NCBI GenBank assembly: GCA_047621305.1
Contig: JBLHNB010000011.1
Coordinates: 19,622 to 83,621, forward strand
Direction: 5' to 3'
DNA from: Colwellia_A sp047621305
GTDB lineage: Bacteria; Pseudomonadota; Gammaproteobacteria; Enterobacterales; Alteromonadaceae
DNA: 64,000 nt
Below, in pieces: positions 1-9,205 of the stretch (position 1 is the first letter of the stretch; every line of letters starts with the position of its first letter). Below the pieces are notes generated by a model. That model was not told where the DNA came from, made no database searches, and saw only the letters and a program-made list of their open reading frames with translations. Both the position numbers and the translations under genes were made by a program.

Positions 1-1138
1 GTAAGTGCTTTTTAACTGCTTTAGCATCTAATTCATCAAAGTCTTCATAAAAATAACGGCTAATTTCTGCCATTTCTTTCAATGTTTTGACACGATCAGC
101 TTGAATTTTAACAATTTCAGCTAATTCAGGTCCATTTTCCGTATTTATGCCTTGATCAGCCATGTGCCAAGCAAGGTGTGATGCAACATAACTTGCATCC
201 ATTGTTTTCATGTAATGCTGATTAACCCAAATAAGTTTATCGGTATTAAAACCTGATGGCGCACGATTACAGTCTTTTAAATCAAATAATTCGATCATTT
301 CTTCACGTGAAAAAATTTCTTTATCTCCGTGTGACCAACCCAAGCGTACTAAATAGTTAAGTAACGCTTCTGGCAAATAACCATCATCACGATACTGCAT
401 TACACTAACCGCGCCATGACGTTTAGATAAGCGCTTACCATCTTCACCTAAGATCATCGGAATATGTGCATATTCAGGAATGGTTGCGCCTAATGCAGCC
501 AGTATATTAATTTGCTTAGGGGTATTGCTGATATGATCATCACCACGTACAACATGACTAACCTTCATATCCCAATCATCAACAACAACCGTTAAGTTAT
601 AGGTTGGAGTGCCGTCAGAGCGAGCGATAATAAGATCATCAAGTTGTTCGTTACTAATAGTGATATCGCCTTTGACCATATCTTTAATAACAACATCACC
701 ACCTATTGGGTTTTTAAAACGAATTGCAAAAGGCTTATCGGCGGGATGATCGGTACGTTCGCGCCAAAGACCATTATATTTCTCTATTTCACCCTTAGCT
801 TTTGCTTCTTCGCGCATTACATCAACTTCTTCGCTAGTGCTGTAACAGCGATAAGCATTTCCTGAAGCAAGTAATTGGTCAATCACTTCTTTATAGCGGT
901 CAAATCGTTTTGTTTGATAATAAGGCCCATGGGTCCATGCTAAGTTTAACCAACTCATACCATCCATGATGGCATCAACGGAAGCTTGGGTTGAACGTTC
1001 TAAGTCAGTGTCTTCAATGCGAAGAATAAAGTCACCGCCATTTTTTTTAGCATAAAGCCAACTATATAAAGCAGTACGAGCGCCACCAACATGTAAGTAG
1101 CCAGTTGGGCTTGGAGCAAAACGAGTTGTTAAGGTCAT
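1..1138 (-). CDS. gltX: Glutamyl-tRNA synthetase, 5' part (runs off the window)
   Basis: Charges tRNA-Glu with glutamate in the cytoplasm (class I aminoacyl-tRNA synthetase). The reading frame opens with ATG at 1138 and stays open to the window edge, giving about 379 of the roughly 470 residues usual for the family, so the anticodon-binding C-terminus is missing here. The N-terminus carries the class I nucleotide-binding signature (PSPTGYLHVGGARTAL), and near 410-430 the KMSKS-type loop reads KRLSKRHG. The gene is transcribed away from the tandem tRNA-Val cluster. I see no partner gene in an operon on this side. Confidence is high because both class I signatures are present. Confidence 0.96.
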   Translation of the reverse strand, partial: MTLTTRFAPSPTGYLHVGGARTALYSWLYAKKNGGDFILRIEDTDLERSTQASVDAIMDGMSWLNLAWTHGPYYQTKRFDRYKEVIDQLLASGNAYRCYSTSEEVDVMREEAKAKGEIEKYNGLWRERTDHPADKPFAIRFKNPIGGDVVIKDMVKGDITISNEQLDDLIIARSDGTPTYNLTVVVDDWDMKVSHVVRGDDHISNTPKQINILAALGATIPEYAHIPMILGEDGKRLSKRHGAVSVMQYRDDGYLPEALLNYLVRLGWSHGDKEIFSREEMIELFDLKDCNRAPSGFNTDKLIWVNQHYMKTMDASYVASHLAWHMADQGINTENGPELAEIVKIQADRVKTLKEMAEISRYFYEDFDELDAKAVKKHL

Positions 1139-1350
1139 AAAAGTCTCATTATGTAGGCTAGAAAAATAAAGTGTACGATTCTAGCCAAAGATAGGTTCTA
1201 AAAATTGACGATATTTTATCAGGCAAATGAATTTATTACACCTATTGTCTGAATGCCACCTTGAAAAGATGATAAATCAACCATGATGTTTAAATTTAAA
1301 GCAGTTAAACCGAAATAGTGATAAAACACTAAAAAAAGCATTGTTTTTGG

Positions 1351-1378
1351 TTGACAGCTTTTTCGATCTCCCTATAAT
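1351..1378 (+). promoter_or_regulatory. Sigma70 promoter of the tRNA-Val cluster
   Basis: A perfect -35 TTGACA (1351-1356) and perfect -10 TATAAT (1373-1378) are separated by 16 bp. The GC-rich stretch ACGCCCC just after the -10 box looks like a stringent-control discriminator, typical of stable RNA promoters. The first tRNA begins 51 nt after the -10 box. Confidence 0.85.
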
Positions 1379-1429
1379 ACGCCCCACTGAAACGCATACT
1401 GCTTCGCGGTAAACGCTTCACTTAGAATT

Positions 1430-1505
1430 GGGCGATTAGCTCAGTTGGGAGAGCACCGCCCTTACAAGGCGGGGGTCACTGGTTCAAGCCCAGTATCGCC
1501 CACCA
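1430..1505 (+). tRNA. tRNA-Val (UAC), copy 1
   Basis: A 76-nt cloverleaf with acceptor stem GGGCGAT/ATCGCCC, anticodon stem CCGCC/GGCGG, loop CTTACAA (anticodon TAC in DNA), T-arm ACTGG/CCAGT and an encoded CCA end. It is the first of three tandem copies. Confidence 0.97.
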
Positions 1506-1526
1506 ATTCTAAAGTAAAACAATCAT

Positions 1527-1602
1527 GGGCGATTAGCTCAGTTGGGAGAGCACCGCCCTTACAAGGCGGGGGTCACTGGTTCAAGCCCAGTATCGCCCAC
1601 CA
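1527..1602 (+). tRNA. tRNA-Val (UAC), copy 2
   Basis: Identical to copy 1 over all 76 nt, with a 21-nt spacer after it. CCA is encoded. Confidence 0.97.
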
Positions 1603-1631
1603 TGATTTGTTTTACATCCATATCTATATAT

Positions 1632-1707
1632 GGACGATTAGCTCAGTTGGGAGAGCACCGCCCTTACAAGGCGGGGGTCACTGGTTCAAGCCCAGTATCG
1701 TCCACCA
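1632..1707 (+). tRNA. tRNA-Val (UAC), copy 3 with compensatory acceptor change
   Basis: Same 76-nt cloverleaf, but the third acceptor pair is changed on both sides: GGACGAT pairs with ATCGTCC, so G3-C70 became A3-U70. The paired change keeps the stem intact, so the gene looks functional. No clear T-run terminator follows within 100 nt. Confidence 0.97.
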
Positions 1708-1932
1708 TCATTTATATCTAGGTAAAAATACCAACATTATATATTATGATAAAAGCCCCTCTATTTAATAAAAATTAATATTAAATTGTCTGCTCTATAG
1801 TCTTATAAAATTTATCAAATTATATTTCCCTGTTTTTACTTAGTCGTTCATATATTCTAAAGCCATAACTATTGATTAACGTTTAATAATAAAATCACTC
1901 TAATCACTTCACTTTTGTAAATAGAAAATTAA

Positions 1933-1955
1933 AACGGCACCGAATAGGTGCCGTT
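1933..1955 (-). terminator. Terminator of the tapT-ggt unit
   Basis: A perfect 9-bp stem AACGGCACC/GGTGCCGTT with a 5-nt loop. On the minus strand it is followed by the T-rich TTTTAATTTTCTAT. It lies about 50 nt past the ggt stop codon. Confidence 0.7.
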
Positions 1956-2002
1956 GATACATTAAATTTAGAACTTCAATCTGATATTACAGTTGCATCT
2001 TG

Positions 2003-3793
2003 TTAGTTACCAAGCACTTTTCCTTCTCGGCGAGGGTCAGCGCCGCCAATTAAGCCTTTATTGGTAACTTCTATTGCATGTATGCCACTATTTAAGTCTC
2101 TGACGACCACTTGATGCCCTTTACGTTCAAGAGCCTCCTTTAAACCGACAATAGCGGTACCATTTTCAAGCGTAGTGATATGGTTGCGGTTAGTAACATT
2201 GGGTAAGTTAATTGCCGCTTGTGGCTCTAAATTCCAATCGAGTACACCAATAATTGTTTGTGCAACATAGTTAATGATCCGACTGCCACCCGGCGAACCA
2301 ACAACAAGTTTTAAGCTATTATCTTGGTTAAAAACCATCATCGGAGCCATAGAACTTCGAGGACGCTTTAAGGGTTCTAAACGATTTGCAATCAATTCGC
2401 CGTTAACTTCTGGCGTTAAAGAGAAATCGGTTAATTGATTATTTAAAATAAAGCCTTCTACCATAACGGTTGAGCCAAAACCCATCTCGACACTGGTAGT
2501 CATTGATATTGCATTACCATCACGATCAATAATCGACATATGGCTGGTAGAAGGTAGCTCAAAAGCAGTGTCATCAGCTTGCGCTAAAGCACCTTCAGGA
2601 TGACCAGCCGTTGCTTTGCCAAGATCGGTTTGTTGCTTAATCAGTTTTGCTCGCTGCGCCAAATACGCTTTGTTTAATAAACCAGAAACAGGAACACTCA
2701 CAAAATCATCATCTGCAATGTATTTATTTCTGTCGGCAAAAGCAAGACGTGAGCTTTGTGTAAACAGGTGTACCGCTTCAACATCGTTGGGGTGATACTG
2801 ACTTAAATTAAATTTTTCTAACATCGCTAACATTTGAATAATAGCAATTCCGCCAGAGCTTGGTGGCGCCATACCACACACACTATATTGATGATAAGAA
2901 CCACAAACTGCATCGCGTTGTTTGGGTTGATAGTTTGCTAAATCTTCAAGGCTAAGCAAGCCCGGTGCAATTTTTGAATGCTGCACGGCGTGTACGATCT
3001 TTTTAGCCAACCAGCCATGATAAAATGGTGTAATACCCTCTTTCGCTAAACTACGATAAACACTAGCAAGTTTTTTATTTTTTAAAACATCGCCCGCTTT
3101 AATCGCGATACCGTTAGGAAAGAAGTAGTTATTAATTTCTGGCAGTAACCTTATACCCGGATTAAATTCGAGGGAAACTAAACTCGCTAATCGCGGTGAT
3201 ACCACAAAGCCATTTTCAGCTAAGGTAATAGCATCATCAAATAAAACAGACCAGGCAAGTTTTCCATATTGCTGATGCGCTTTTTGTAAGGCAGCTAATA
3301 CGCCCGGAGCACCAACTGAGCGCCCACCAACAACCGCTTTTATCCACGGTATTTTATTCCCCTTATCATCAAGAAACAGTTCAGAATGTGCTTTTTTAGG
3401 TGCAGTTTCACGTCCATCGAAGGTTGTTAGTTTATTTTTTTTATTATCCCAATGTAGAATAAATGCACCACCACCGATACCTGAGGACTGCGGTTCAACA
3501 AGCGTTAATACCAATTGCACCGCAATTGCAGCGTCAATGGCGCTACCGCCTTTTTGCAAAACATCATACCCCGCTTGGCTCGCATAGGGATTAGCCGCAA
3601 CAACCATATGCTGTTGAGCAAAGACTGATTTTTTATGAATAAGCCCAGTTGCAGCTTCAGGCTCTCTGTCTTCTTGTTTTATTTTAGCTATTGGCGCTGA
3701 CAATACATCAAATGAGCAGATAACATATAATATGCTCAGACAAATACCTTGAATTTTTTTGGACATAGACACTCTTACTTTAAATTTAATCAT
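2003..3793 (-). CDS. ggt: Gamma-glutamyltransferase (exported)
   Basis: Cleaves the gamma-glutamyl bond of glutathione and gamma-glutamyl compounds, by hydrolysis or transpeptidation, normally in the periplasm. At 596 aa it has the family's usual proenzyme length. A hydrophobic signal segment occupies about residues 12-32, ending near LSAP. The autocatalytic/nucleophile Thr is Thr416 in the STSHMSIID segment, and the conserved glycine-rich SPGGSRI lies near residue 500. The start ATG overlaps the stop of tapT by one base (TAATG), which suggests translational coupling. An in-frame ATG nine codons later (MSKKIQG) would give a tighter signal peptide and is an alternative start. A terminator follows at 1933. 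Confidence 0.95.
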   Translation of the reverse strand: MIKFKVRVSMSKKIQGICLSILYVICSFDVLSAPIAKIKQEDREPEAATGLIHKKSVFAQQHMVVAANPYASQAGYDVLQKGGSAIDAAIAVQLVLTLVEPQSSGIGGGAFILHWDNKKNKLTTFDGRETAPKKAHSELFLDDKGNKIPWIKAVVGGRSVGAPGVLAALQKAHQQYGKLAWSVLFDDAITLAENGFVVSPRLASLVSLEFNPGIRLLPEINNYFFPNGIAIKAGDVLKNKKLASVYRSLAKEGITPFYHGWLAKKIVHAVQHSKIAPGLLSLEDLANYQPKQRDAVCGSYHQYSVCGMAPPSSGGIAIIQMLAMLEKFNLSQYHPNDVEAVHLFTQSSRLAFADRNKYIADDDFVSVPVSGLLNKAYLAQRAKLIKQQTDLGKATAGHPEGALAQADDTAFELPSTSHMSIIDRDGNAISMTTSVEMGFGSTVMVEGFILNNQLTDFSLTPEVNGELIANRLEPLKRPRSSMAPMMVFNQDNSLKLVVGSPGGSRIINYVAQTIIGVLDWNLEPQAAINLPNVTNRNHITTLENGTAIVGLKEALERKGHQVVVRDLNSGIHAIEVTNKGLIGGADPRREGKVLGN

Positions 3794-4383
3794 TATTGAT
3801 TTTTCTTTTGGCTAAACGATAACTGAAATTCATTAAACTTAACAAAGTTATTTAACAGCTTTTGATACTTTCCACTTGTCCCCTCTAATAACATTAACGC
3901 ATGGCTACAGGCTTCTAAGGATGAAAGTGCACCGTTTTTCGTTGTTTTACGTATTTGATAGCCTCCTTCAATACCTAAAGGCAAGGACAAGTGAGGAAAT
4001 TCATGTAAAAAAGTATTTAACATGAACATCCGATACGCTTTCTTCCACGTACCATCTAGTAAAATTAAACATTTTCCTTGTTCATTACCTTTATTGTATG
4101 TACCGATAACGTTAGCCTGTTCGCTAGGATACAATAAAAAAGTATGTTGTTGATAAAGATTAAGCAATTGATGTAATTCTATATTTTCAGTAAAGTCTTC
4201 ACCAATAAATACTGAACATTTATTCAGTGACTTTGCTAACATGGTTACGGTTCCCTTAGCTTGCTTAACTTCTAAAGGATGTTGTAAAACGATGACATGT
4301 ATATCATTATCAATATTACTAATGAAAGTACAAATACACGTAGGTAGCGGACGTTGACATTCGCCGCAATAATCTCGAGCCAT
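3793..4383 (-). CDS. tapT: DTW-domain tRNA-uridine aminocarboxypropyltransferase
   Basis: Member of the DTW family, whose characterised E. coli member (TapT/YfiP) transfers the aminocarboxypropyl group of S-adenosylmethionine to U47 of tRNA (acp3U). The N-terminal Cys-rich CGECQRPLPTCIC and the signature DGTWKK, about two-thirds of the way along, are both visible, as is the downstream SSLEACSHAL segment. The ATG at 4383 was chosen. The frame extends five codons upstream to a TTG, but the Cys motif normally follows the start closely. Its stop overlaps the ggt start, so the two genes probably form an operon although their functions are unrelated. Confidence 0.88.
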   Translation of the reverse strand: MARDYCGECQRPLPTCICTFISNIDNDIHVIVLQHPLEVKQAKGTVTMLAKSLNKCSVFIGEDFTENIELHQLLNLYQQHTFLLYPSEQANVIGTYNKGNEQGKCLILLDGTWKKAYRMFMLNTFLHEFPHLSLPLGIEGGYQIRKTTKNGALSSLEACSHALMLLEGTSGKYQKLLNNFVKFNEFQLSFSQKKNQ

Positions 4384-4551
4384 AGTGAAGTAGTACAACC
4401 AAACAATTTAATGAGATTGATAGTTTAACAATTTTAACCCGTTAATTTAAGTAACAATATCAGTCTTGATGCTAAATAATTTTATTAAAAAGTTACCTAG
4501 TTCTTTTTCACTTAAAATTTAACCCATATAAAAATGATAAGTAATAAATAA

Positions 4552-5136
4552 ATGATCCAACTGAAATCGTTACCGCTGCAACCAGAAAAAATAACCTTAC
4601 CCCTTATCATCATTTTATTGTCATGCCTTGCTTTTATATTTGATGATAGTTTACATGCTATCTTTATTTATCAACGTGATCTCGTATCGCAGGGTGAAAT
4701 ATGGCGTATTTTTACGGGACATATTTTTCATACCAATGGTTATCACCTCTTACTGAATGTTTTAGCCCTAATTATGTTGTGGGCTTTACACGGACAATTT
4801 TACAATTCCCGAATATATCTACTAGTATTAATCATTAGTGCATTAACAAGTTCCATTGGTATCCATTTTTTCTCTTTAGATATACAACGTTATGTTGGTC
4901 TTTCAGGAGTATTACATGGTGTTTTTATTTGGGGCGCTGTTATGGACATAAAGACTAAGGATAAAACAGGATACATCCTTTTAGTTGGCGTGTTTCTAAA
5001 AATTTTACATGAACAATTTTATGGCGCTAGCGAAGATGTTGCTCAGCTAATATCTGCCAGTGTCGCCATCAACGCACATTTATGGGGTGCACTGGGTGGA
5101 GTAATAATAGGGATTTATTCATATTGTCGAAAATAG
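4552..5136 (+). CDS. rrtA: Rhombosortase (rhomboid-family intramembrane protease)
   Basis: A 194-aa polytopic membrane protein of the rhomboid superfamily. The catalytic Ser sits in VGLSGVLHG (about residue 123) and the His in INAHLWGALGG near the C-terminus. The conserved N-terminal ITGH-like loop and the helix with NGYHLLLNVLAL are also visible. The compact six-helix size fits the rhombosortase branch, which processes proteins bearing a GlyGly-CTERM tail before surface release through type II secretion. No GlyGly-CTERM tail occurs on any protein in this window, so its substrates must be encoded elsewhere. Assignment to rhombosortase rather than a generic rhomboid is from overall pattern. 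Confidence 0.8.
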   Translation: MIQLKSLPLQPEKITLPLIIILLSCLAFIFDDSLHAIFIYQRDLVSQGEIWRIFTGHIFHTNGYHLLLNVLALIMLWALHGQFYNSRIYLLVLIISALTSSIGIHFFSLDIQRYVGLSGVLHGVFIWGAVMDIKTKDKTGYILLVGVFLKILHEQFYGASEDVAQLISASVAINAHLWGALGGVIIGIYSYCRK

Positions 5137-5171
5137 TAACCAAAAAACATCAGCCCCCAAGAACAGAGTAT

Positions 5172-5957
5172 ATGTACATTAACTGTTATTTATCAGTATG
5201 TATTTATGCTCTTCTTATGTTATCGAGGCCGAGTTTTGCGTTTACTGAAAAAATAACGCTGCTCACTGAAAGCTTACCACCCTATCAGATGTTATCTAAA
5301 GATAAAAAGATCACCGGATTTGCAACCGATGTCATTAGGCAAACCATGGAAAGAAGTCACTATACTTCTTCGTTACATTTATATCCCTGGGCGAGATCAT
5401 ATAATCTGGCATTACAAAAAAAGAACCACTGTATTTTTTCTATAGCAAGATTAGCTGTAAGAGAAAAGTCATTTAAATGGGTGGGGCCGCTATCAAAAAT
5501 TAGTAACGCTGTGATATATGGCTTAAAAAAAAGAAACTTTGATATACAAACACTCGACGATGCTAAAAAATACATTATTGTAGTAATACGTAACAATATT
5601 TCACATCTTGGTTTACTTGAGCGGGGTTTCGTTGAAGGTAAGAACTTGTACGTGCTTGATGATGCAAAGTCACTCGTCTCTTTACTCGCTTCCCGTCCTG
5701 AAATCGATTTAATTATTTCCGATGACATCACTATAGATTATCGAGCAGAGCTTGCCGGTATGAAAAGCGACGAACTGCAACGAGTATTTGAGATTAAAGA
5801 GCTATCTTTAGATTTTTACTTCGCTTGTAGTTTACAAACGGACGATAATGTTATCAAACACTTATCTGAAAAAATGGAATCTCTTTATTTAGATGGTACT
5901 TATCAAAAAATTTGGGAAAAATGGCAAAACAAATTCTCATATAATAAAGAACCATAA
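5172..5957 (+). CDS. Periplasmic solute-binding protein (SBP_bac_3-like), orphan
   Basis: About 261 aa with a signal peptide ending near RPSFA, then a fold resembling family 3 amino-acid-type binding proteins. Recognisable segments are LLTESLPPYQ near the mature N-terminus, FATDVIRQ, PWARSYNLAL and a C-terminal LDGTYQKIWEKW typical of this family. The frame opens further upstream inside the rhombosortase gene, but the ATG at 5172 places the signal peptide correctly. No permease or ATPase gene is adjacent, so it may act as a sensor or lone binding protein. The ligand is not deducible. Confidence 0.82.
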   Translation: MYINCYLSVCIYALLMLSRPSFAFTEKITLLTESLPPYQMLSKDKKITGFATDVIRQTMERSHYTSSLHLYPWARSYNLALQKKNHCIFSIARLAVREKSFKWVGPLSKISNAVIYGLKKRNFDIQTLDDAKKYIIVVIRNNISHLGLLERGFVEGKNLYVLDDAKSLVSLLASRPEIDLIISDDITIDYRAELAGMKSDELQRVFEIKELSLDFYFACSLQTDDNVIKHLSEKMESLYLDGTYQKIWEKWQNKFSYNKEP

Positions 5958-6298
5958 AAATATTGTTCAAAAAGTAACTTCAAAATTCTAGTTCTCAGTG
6001 TTTCTGCCTTTATTGTTCAGTACAACTTGTCGACAAGCGAGTATGCAATGGTAAAATGCCGAAGGCTATACGCTTATTCCTGCTCAACGCTAAAGCTCCT
6101 ACCTTTAATCTTTGATAACCACAAAAAGACTCTTTAAAGTATTATTGTTATTCACTTACATTAATTGTTAAAAATATGTAAACTATATAAGACGATATTA
6201 CCGTAAAATTAACCAACGTCATTTTAACCGTTTATTGAATTAACAAAAAATAAACGATACTTTAACAGATTATACTCCTAATAAGCGATAACAAGACA
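5958..6298. other. Gene-free stretch before the TetR gene
   Basis: No convincing ORF or terminator is seen in these 341 bases. The only structure noted is a perfect 12-bp palindrome CTTGTCGACAAG at 6026-6037. The part near 6170-6290 is AT-rich and probably holds the tetR-family promoter. Confidence 0.5.
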
Positions 6299-6964
6299 AT
6301 GTCACTATTACAGGAAAAACTCCCAATTAAACGCCGTTCTAAAGGTGAGCAAACTAGAATGCAAATTCTAAATGCGGCAATAGAAGTACTTGCTCAACAA
6401 GGCATTAAAGGTGCTACACACAGAGCGATAGCACTAAAAGCCGATATTCAGCTTTCATTAACAACCTATTATTTTAAAGATATACAAGAGTTAGTGCACC
6501 AAGCTTTTCAATTAAGCTCTTCACAAACCTTGTTTAGAATTGAAAATGTATGGCAAATAGCTTTTGATCTTATTGAATCTTACGATAAAACAAGTTTGAG
6601 AAAAGTAACAGTTAAAGAAGAACTTCGAGATAATTTGGCTGAGCTATCAACACAACACATTTATAAAAAAATCGTAAAACAGCCCATAGATATCGCTGTT
6701 GAGCAGTTATTATTTACTGAGGTACAAATATCTCCGACATTGAGACAATTGGCTAATTCGCACCGACAAGCGCTATTGCAGCCTTTTATTCAATGGTGTA
6801 AATATTTTAATAAAAATACCCCACAAATTGATGCCGACATCATGCTCACTATGTTCACACAACTTGAATACAGAAACCTATCAGTTGATAAAGAATTTAT
6901 TGATATTGATGAAATTAAAGCGATCACCAAAAGAACGATTGGTCTTGCGATGAATTTGAAATAA
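6299..6964 (+). CDS. TetR-family transcriptional regulator
   Basis: A 221-aa DNA-binding regulator. The N-terminal TetR HTH is clear (residues about 18-65: RMQILNAAIEVLAQQG, then GATHRAIALKADIQ and LTTYYFKDIQELV). The ligand-binding C-terminus is not assignable to a subfamily by eye. It is convergent with the acyl-CoA dehydrogenase gene and ends in a strong terminator. Control of the neighbouring fatty-acid gene is possible but nothing in the sequence shows it, and that gene carries FadR-like sites instead. Confidence 0.88.
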   Translation: MSLLQEKLPIKRRSKGEQTRMQILNAAIEVLAQQGIKGATHRAIALKADIQLSLTTYYFKDIQELVHQAFQLSSSQTLFRIENVWQIAFDLIESYDKTSLRKVTVKEELRDNLAELSTQHIYKKIVKQPIDIAVEQLLFTEVQISPTLRQLANSHRQALLQPFIQWCKYFNKNTPQIDADIMLTMFTQLEYRNLSVDKEFIDIDEIKAITKRTIGLAMNLK

Positions 6965-7035
6965 TAATAGCGCCTCGTGGATTTCATAAATATTCCCCAG
7001 GAAACGCCAGATAATCGAAGCTACATATAGAGACT

Positions 7036-7078
7036 AACCATAACGTTCACTTAATGAACGTTATGGTTCTTTTTTTTA
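7036..7078 (+). terminator. Terminator after the TetR gene
   Basis: A perfect 14-bp stem (left arm 7036-7049, right arm 7055-7068) with a 5-nt loop, followed by CTTTTTTTTATTT. There is no T-run on the other strand, so it serves the plus-strand gene. Confidence 0.9.
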
Positions 7079-7079
7079 T

Positions 7080-8900
7080 TTACACAAAAGACAATAACTC
7101 TTTATCAAGCTGCATCAGTGTTTTAGGGTCTGCCATCATAGTCGCTGCTAAAGACTTAGTTCTTGGTAATAAACGCTCATAATAAAACTCTGCTGTTTTA
7201 ATTTTTGCGCGATAAAAGTCTCTATTTTCCACATCAGTCGCAAGTTTTTCATAAGCAGCTTGCGCCATTTGAGCCCAAAAATATGCCATTACGATGTAAC
7301 CGGAATACATCAAATAATCGACCGATGCTGAGCCTACGACATCTCTATCTTTTTTAGCTTTTATCGCAATACGTACTGAGTATTGTTGCCAATTTGCAAC
7401 CGCTTTACTTAATGGCCAAATAAATTTATTCATTTGTCTTTTATGAGGATTACTTGAAATTAGACTTTTGTTTTTACAAAATCCCAGTATCTCCATAGTA
7501 AAAGCTTTAAGAGATTTTCCGCGTGTTAGTAATATTTTTCGTCCCAGTAAATCTAACGCCTGAATACCCGTTGTGCCCTCATATAAGGTAGATATTCTAT
7601 TATCTCTAACAATCTGCTCCATGCCCCATTCTTTAATATAACCATGACCACCAAAAATTTGCATACCATGGTTAGCACTTTCAGAGCCTAATTCTGTTAA
7701 AAAGGCTTTAAGAATAGGCGTAATAAATCCGAGTTTAAAATCAGCATATTTACGTTCTTTTTCCGTTTTTGCCATTTCAATATCATCTACAATTTTTGCA
7801 GTATAATAGATCATCGCACGACCACCTTCAGATATCGCTTTTTGTGTCATTAGCATGCGGCGCACATCAGGGTGAACAATAATAGGATCGGCAACTTGAT
7901 CAGGAAATTTAGTTCCGGTTAACGAGCGCATTGATAGCCGCTCTTTCGCGTAAATCAACGCATTTTGATAAGACAATTCAGATGCACAAACGCCCTGTAA
8001 TGCTGTACCAACGCGTGCTGTATTCATAAAGGTGAACATACATTCTAAACCTTTATTTTCTGGGCCAATTAAGACACCTTTTGCGTTATCAAAGTTTAAT
8101 ACTGCGGTAACAGAAGCTTTGATACCCATTTTATCTTCAATAGAACCACAGTTTACGTTGTTAAACTCGCCAACATTACCTTGTGTGTCCACTTGCATTT
8201 TCGGCACAATAAATAACGATATACCACGTGTACCTTTAGGTGCATCAGGTAACCTCGCTAATACGATATGAATAATATTTTCAGCAAGGTCATGTTCACC
8301 TGCTGAAATAAATATTTTAGTACCACTCAAATTATAGGTACCGTCATCATTTGGTACAGCCTTGGTTTTAACTTGCCCTAAATCAGTACCACACTGAGGC
8401 TCAGTTAAACACATAGTACCGGTCCATGTACCTTCAGTAAGTTTAGTTAAGTAGCATTCTTTTTGCTCTTGGGTGCCGTGTTCCTGAATAGTATTCATCG
8501 CGCCGTGACTAAGACCTGGATACATTGCCCATGACCAATTAGCTGTGCCCATCATTTCTGATTTCACCATGCCTAATGAAGGTGGTAAACCTTGTCCACC
8601 ATGTTCAATAGGATGTGATAAGCTCTGCCATCCGCCTTCAACATATTTATTGTAAGCTTCTTTGAAACCTTTGGGTGTGGTTACTTTACCATTATCGAAC
8701 GTACAACCTTCTTTATCGCCACTTTGATTTAATGGCAATAATTCGTTTTCACAAAACTTAGCACACTCTTGCATAATCGCATCAACCAAATCAGGTGTGG
8801 CTTCTGCAAACTCGGGGTATTTTTCATAATGTTTGTAGTAATCAAATACATCTTCCAAGAGAAATTTAATGTCAGTGATTGGCGCTTTATAAGTCAGCAT
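7080..8900 (-). CDS. Acyl-CoA dehydrogenase, long form with extra C-terminal domain
   Basis: FAD-dependent enzyme for the first step of fatty-acid beta-oxidation (acyl-CoA to enoyl-CoA). At 606 aa it belongs to the long group with an N-terminal extension and an acyl-CoA dehydrogenase C-terminal (PF12806-type) domain after the catalytic core. The substrate/FAD segment MCLTEPQCGTDLGQVKT and the catalytic glutamate Glu441 in YEGTTGIQALDLLGRK are visible. A GGAG ribosome site sits 7 nt before the ATG. Two FadR-like operators lie 56-84 nt upstream, which fits regulation by long-chain acyl-CoA. Substrate chain length cannot be read from the sequence. Confidence 0.94.
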   Translation of the reverse strand: MLTYKAPITDIKFLLEDVFDYYKHYEKYPEFAEATPDLVDAIMQECAKFCENELLPLNQSGDKEGCTFDNGKVTTPKGFKEAYNKYVEGGWQSLSHPIEHGGQGLPPSLGMVKSEMMGTANWSWAMYPGLSHGAMNTIQEHGTQEQKECYLTKLTEGTWTGTMCLTEPQCGTDLGQVKTKAVPNDDGTYNLSGTKIFISAGEHDLAENIIHIVLARLPDAPKGTRGISLFIVPKMQVDTQGNVGEFNNVNCGSIEDKMGIKASVTAVLNFDNAKGVLIGPENKGLECMFTFMNTARVGTALQGVCASELSYQNALIYAKERLSMRSLTGTKFPDQVADPIIVHPDVRRMLMTQKAISEGGRAMIYYTAKIVDDIEMAKTEKERKYADFKLGFITPILKAFLTELGSESANHGMQIFGGHGYIKEWGMEQIVRDNRISTLYEGTTGIQALDLLGRKILLTRGKSLKAFTMEILGFCKNKSLISSNPHKRQMNKFIWPLSKAVANWQQYSVRIAIKAKKDRDVVGSASVDYLMYSGYIVMAYFWAQMAQAAYEKLATDVENRDFYRAKIKTAEFYYERLLPRTKSLAATMMADPKTLMQLDKELLSFV

Positions 8901-8955
8901 TCATGTACTCCAAAATTTTGTATTGTTCATTTTTATGAATATAGTAAAACATGAC

Positions 8956-8984
8956 TGGTATGACCAAGTCAACTGGTCATACCA
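8956..8984 (-). promoter_or_regulatory. Tandem FadR-like operators upstream of the acyl-CoA dehydrogenase
   Basis: TGGTATGACCA (8956-8966) and TGGTCATACCA (8974-8984) are exact reverse complements of each other, 7 nt apart. Each also approximates the known FadR palindrome (TGGTC-N-GACCA, often preceded by CT or AAC) with one mismatch, and the flanks read ACTGGT and AACTGGT. Centres are 18 bp apart. FadR itself is not encoded in the window, so the regulator is inferred from motif similarity. Confidence 0.6.
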
Positions 8985-9205
8985 CTAAAATTAAATAAAA
9001 ATATAAATACGCTTTACTTTTAGATTAAGCGTAGAAGTAAATAATTAAAAATAAATTATTTACTGAAATGAATTGCTATTGGAATGACTTTTTATTGAAG
9101 TGATTGTTGATTAATTTGAGAGTGGGACAAAAATAATGGAGAGTAAATAATACTTAAACTGACGACTTAAACGTTAATTTACAACAACTAGGCTCATTAT
9201 ATAAC

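Noticed and set aside
1445..1768. Open frame of 107 codons across the tandem tRNAs
   Set aside because: It is made of tRNA sequence read three times; the repeated peptide is an artefact of the tRNA repeat.
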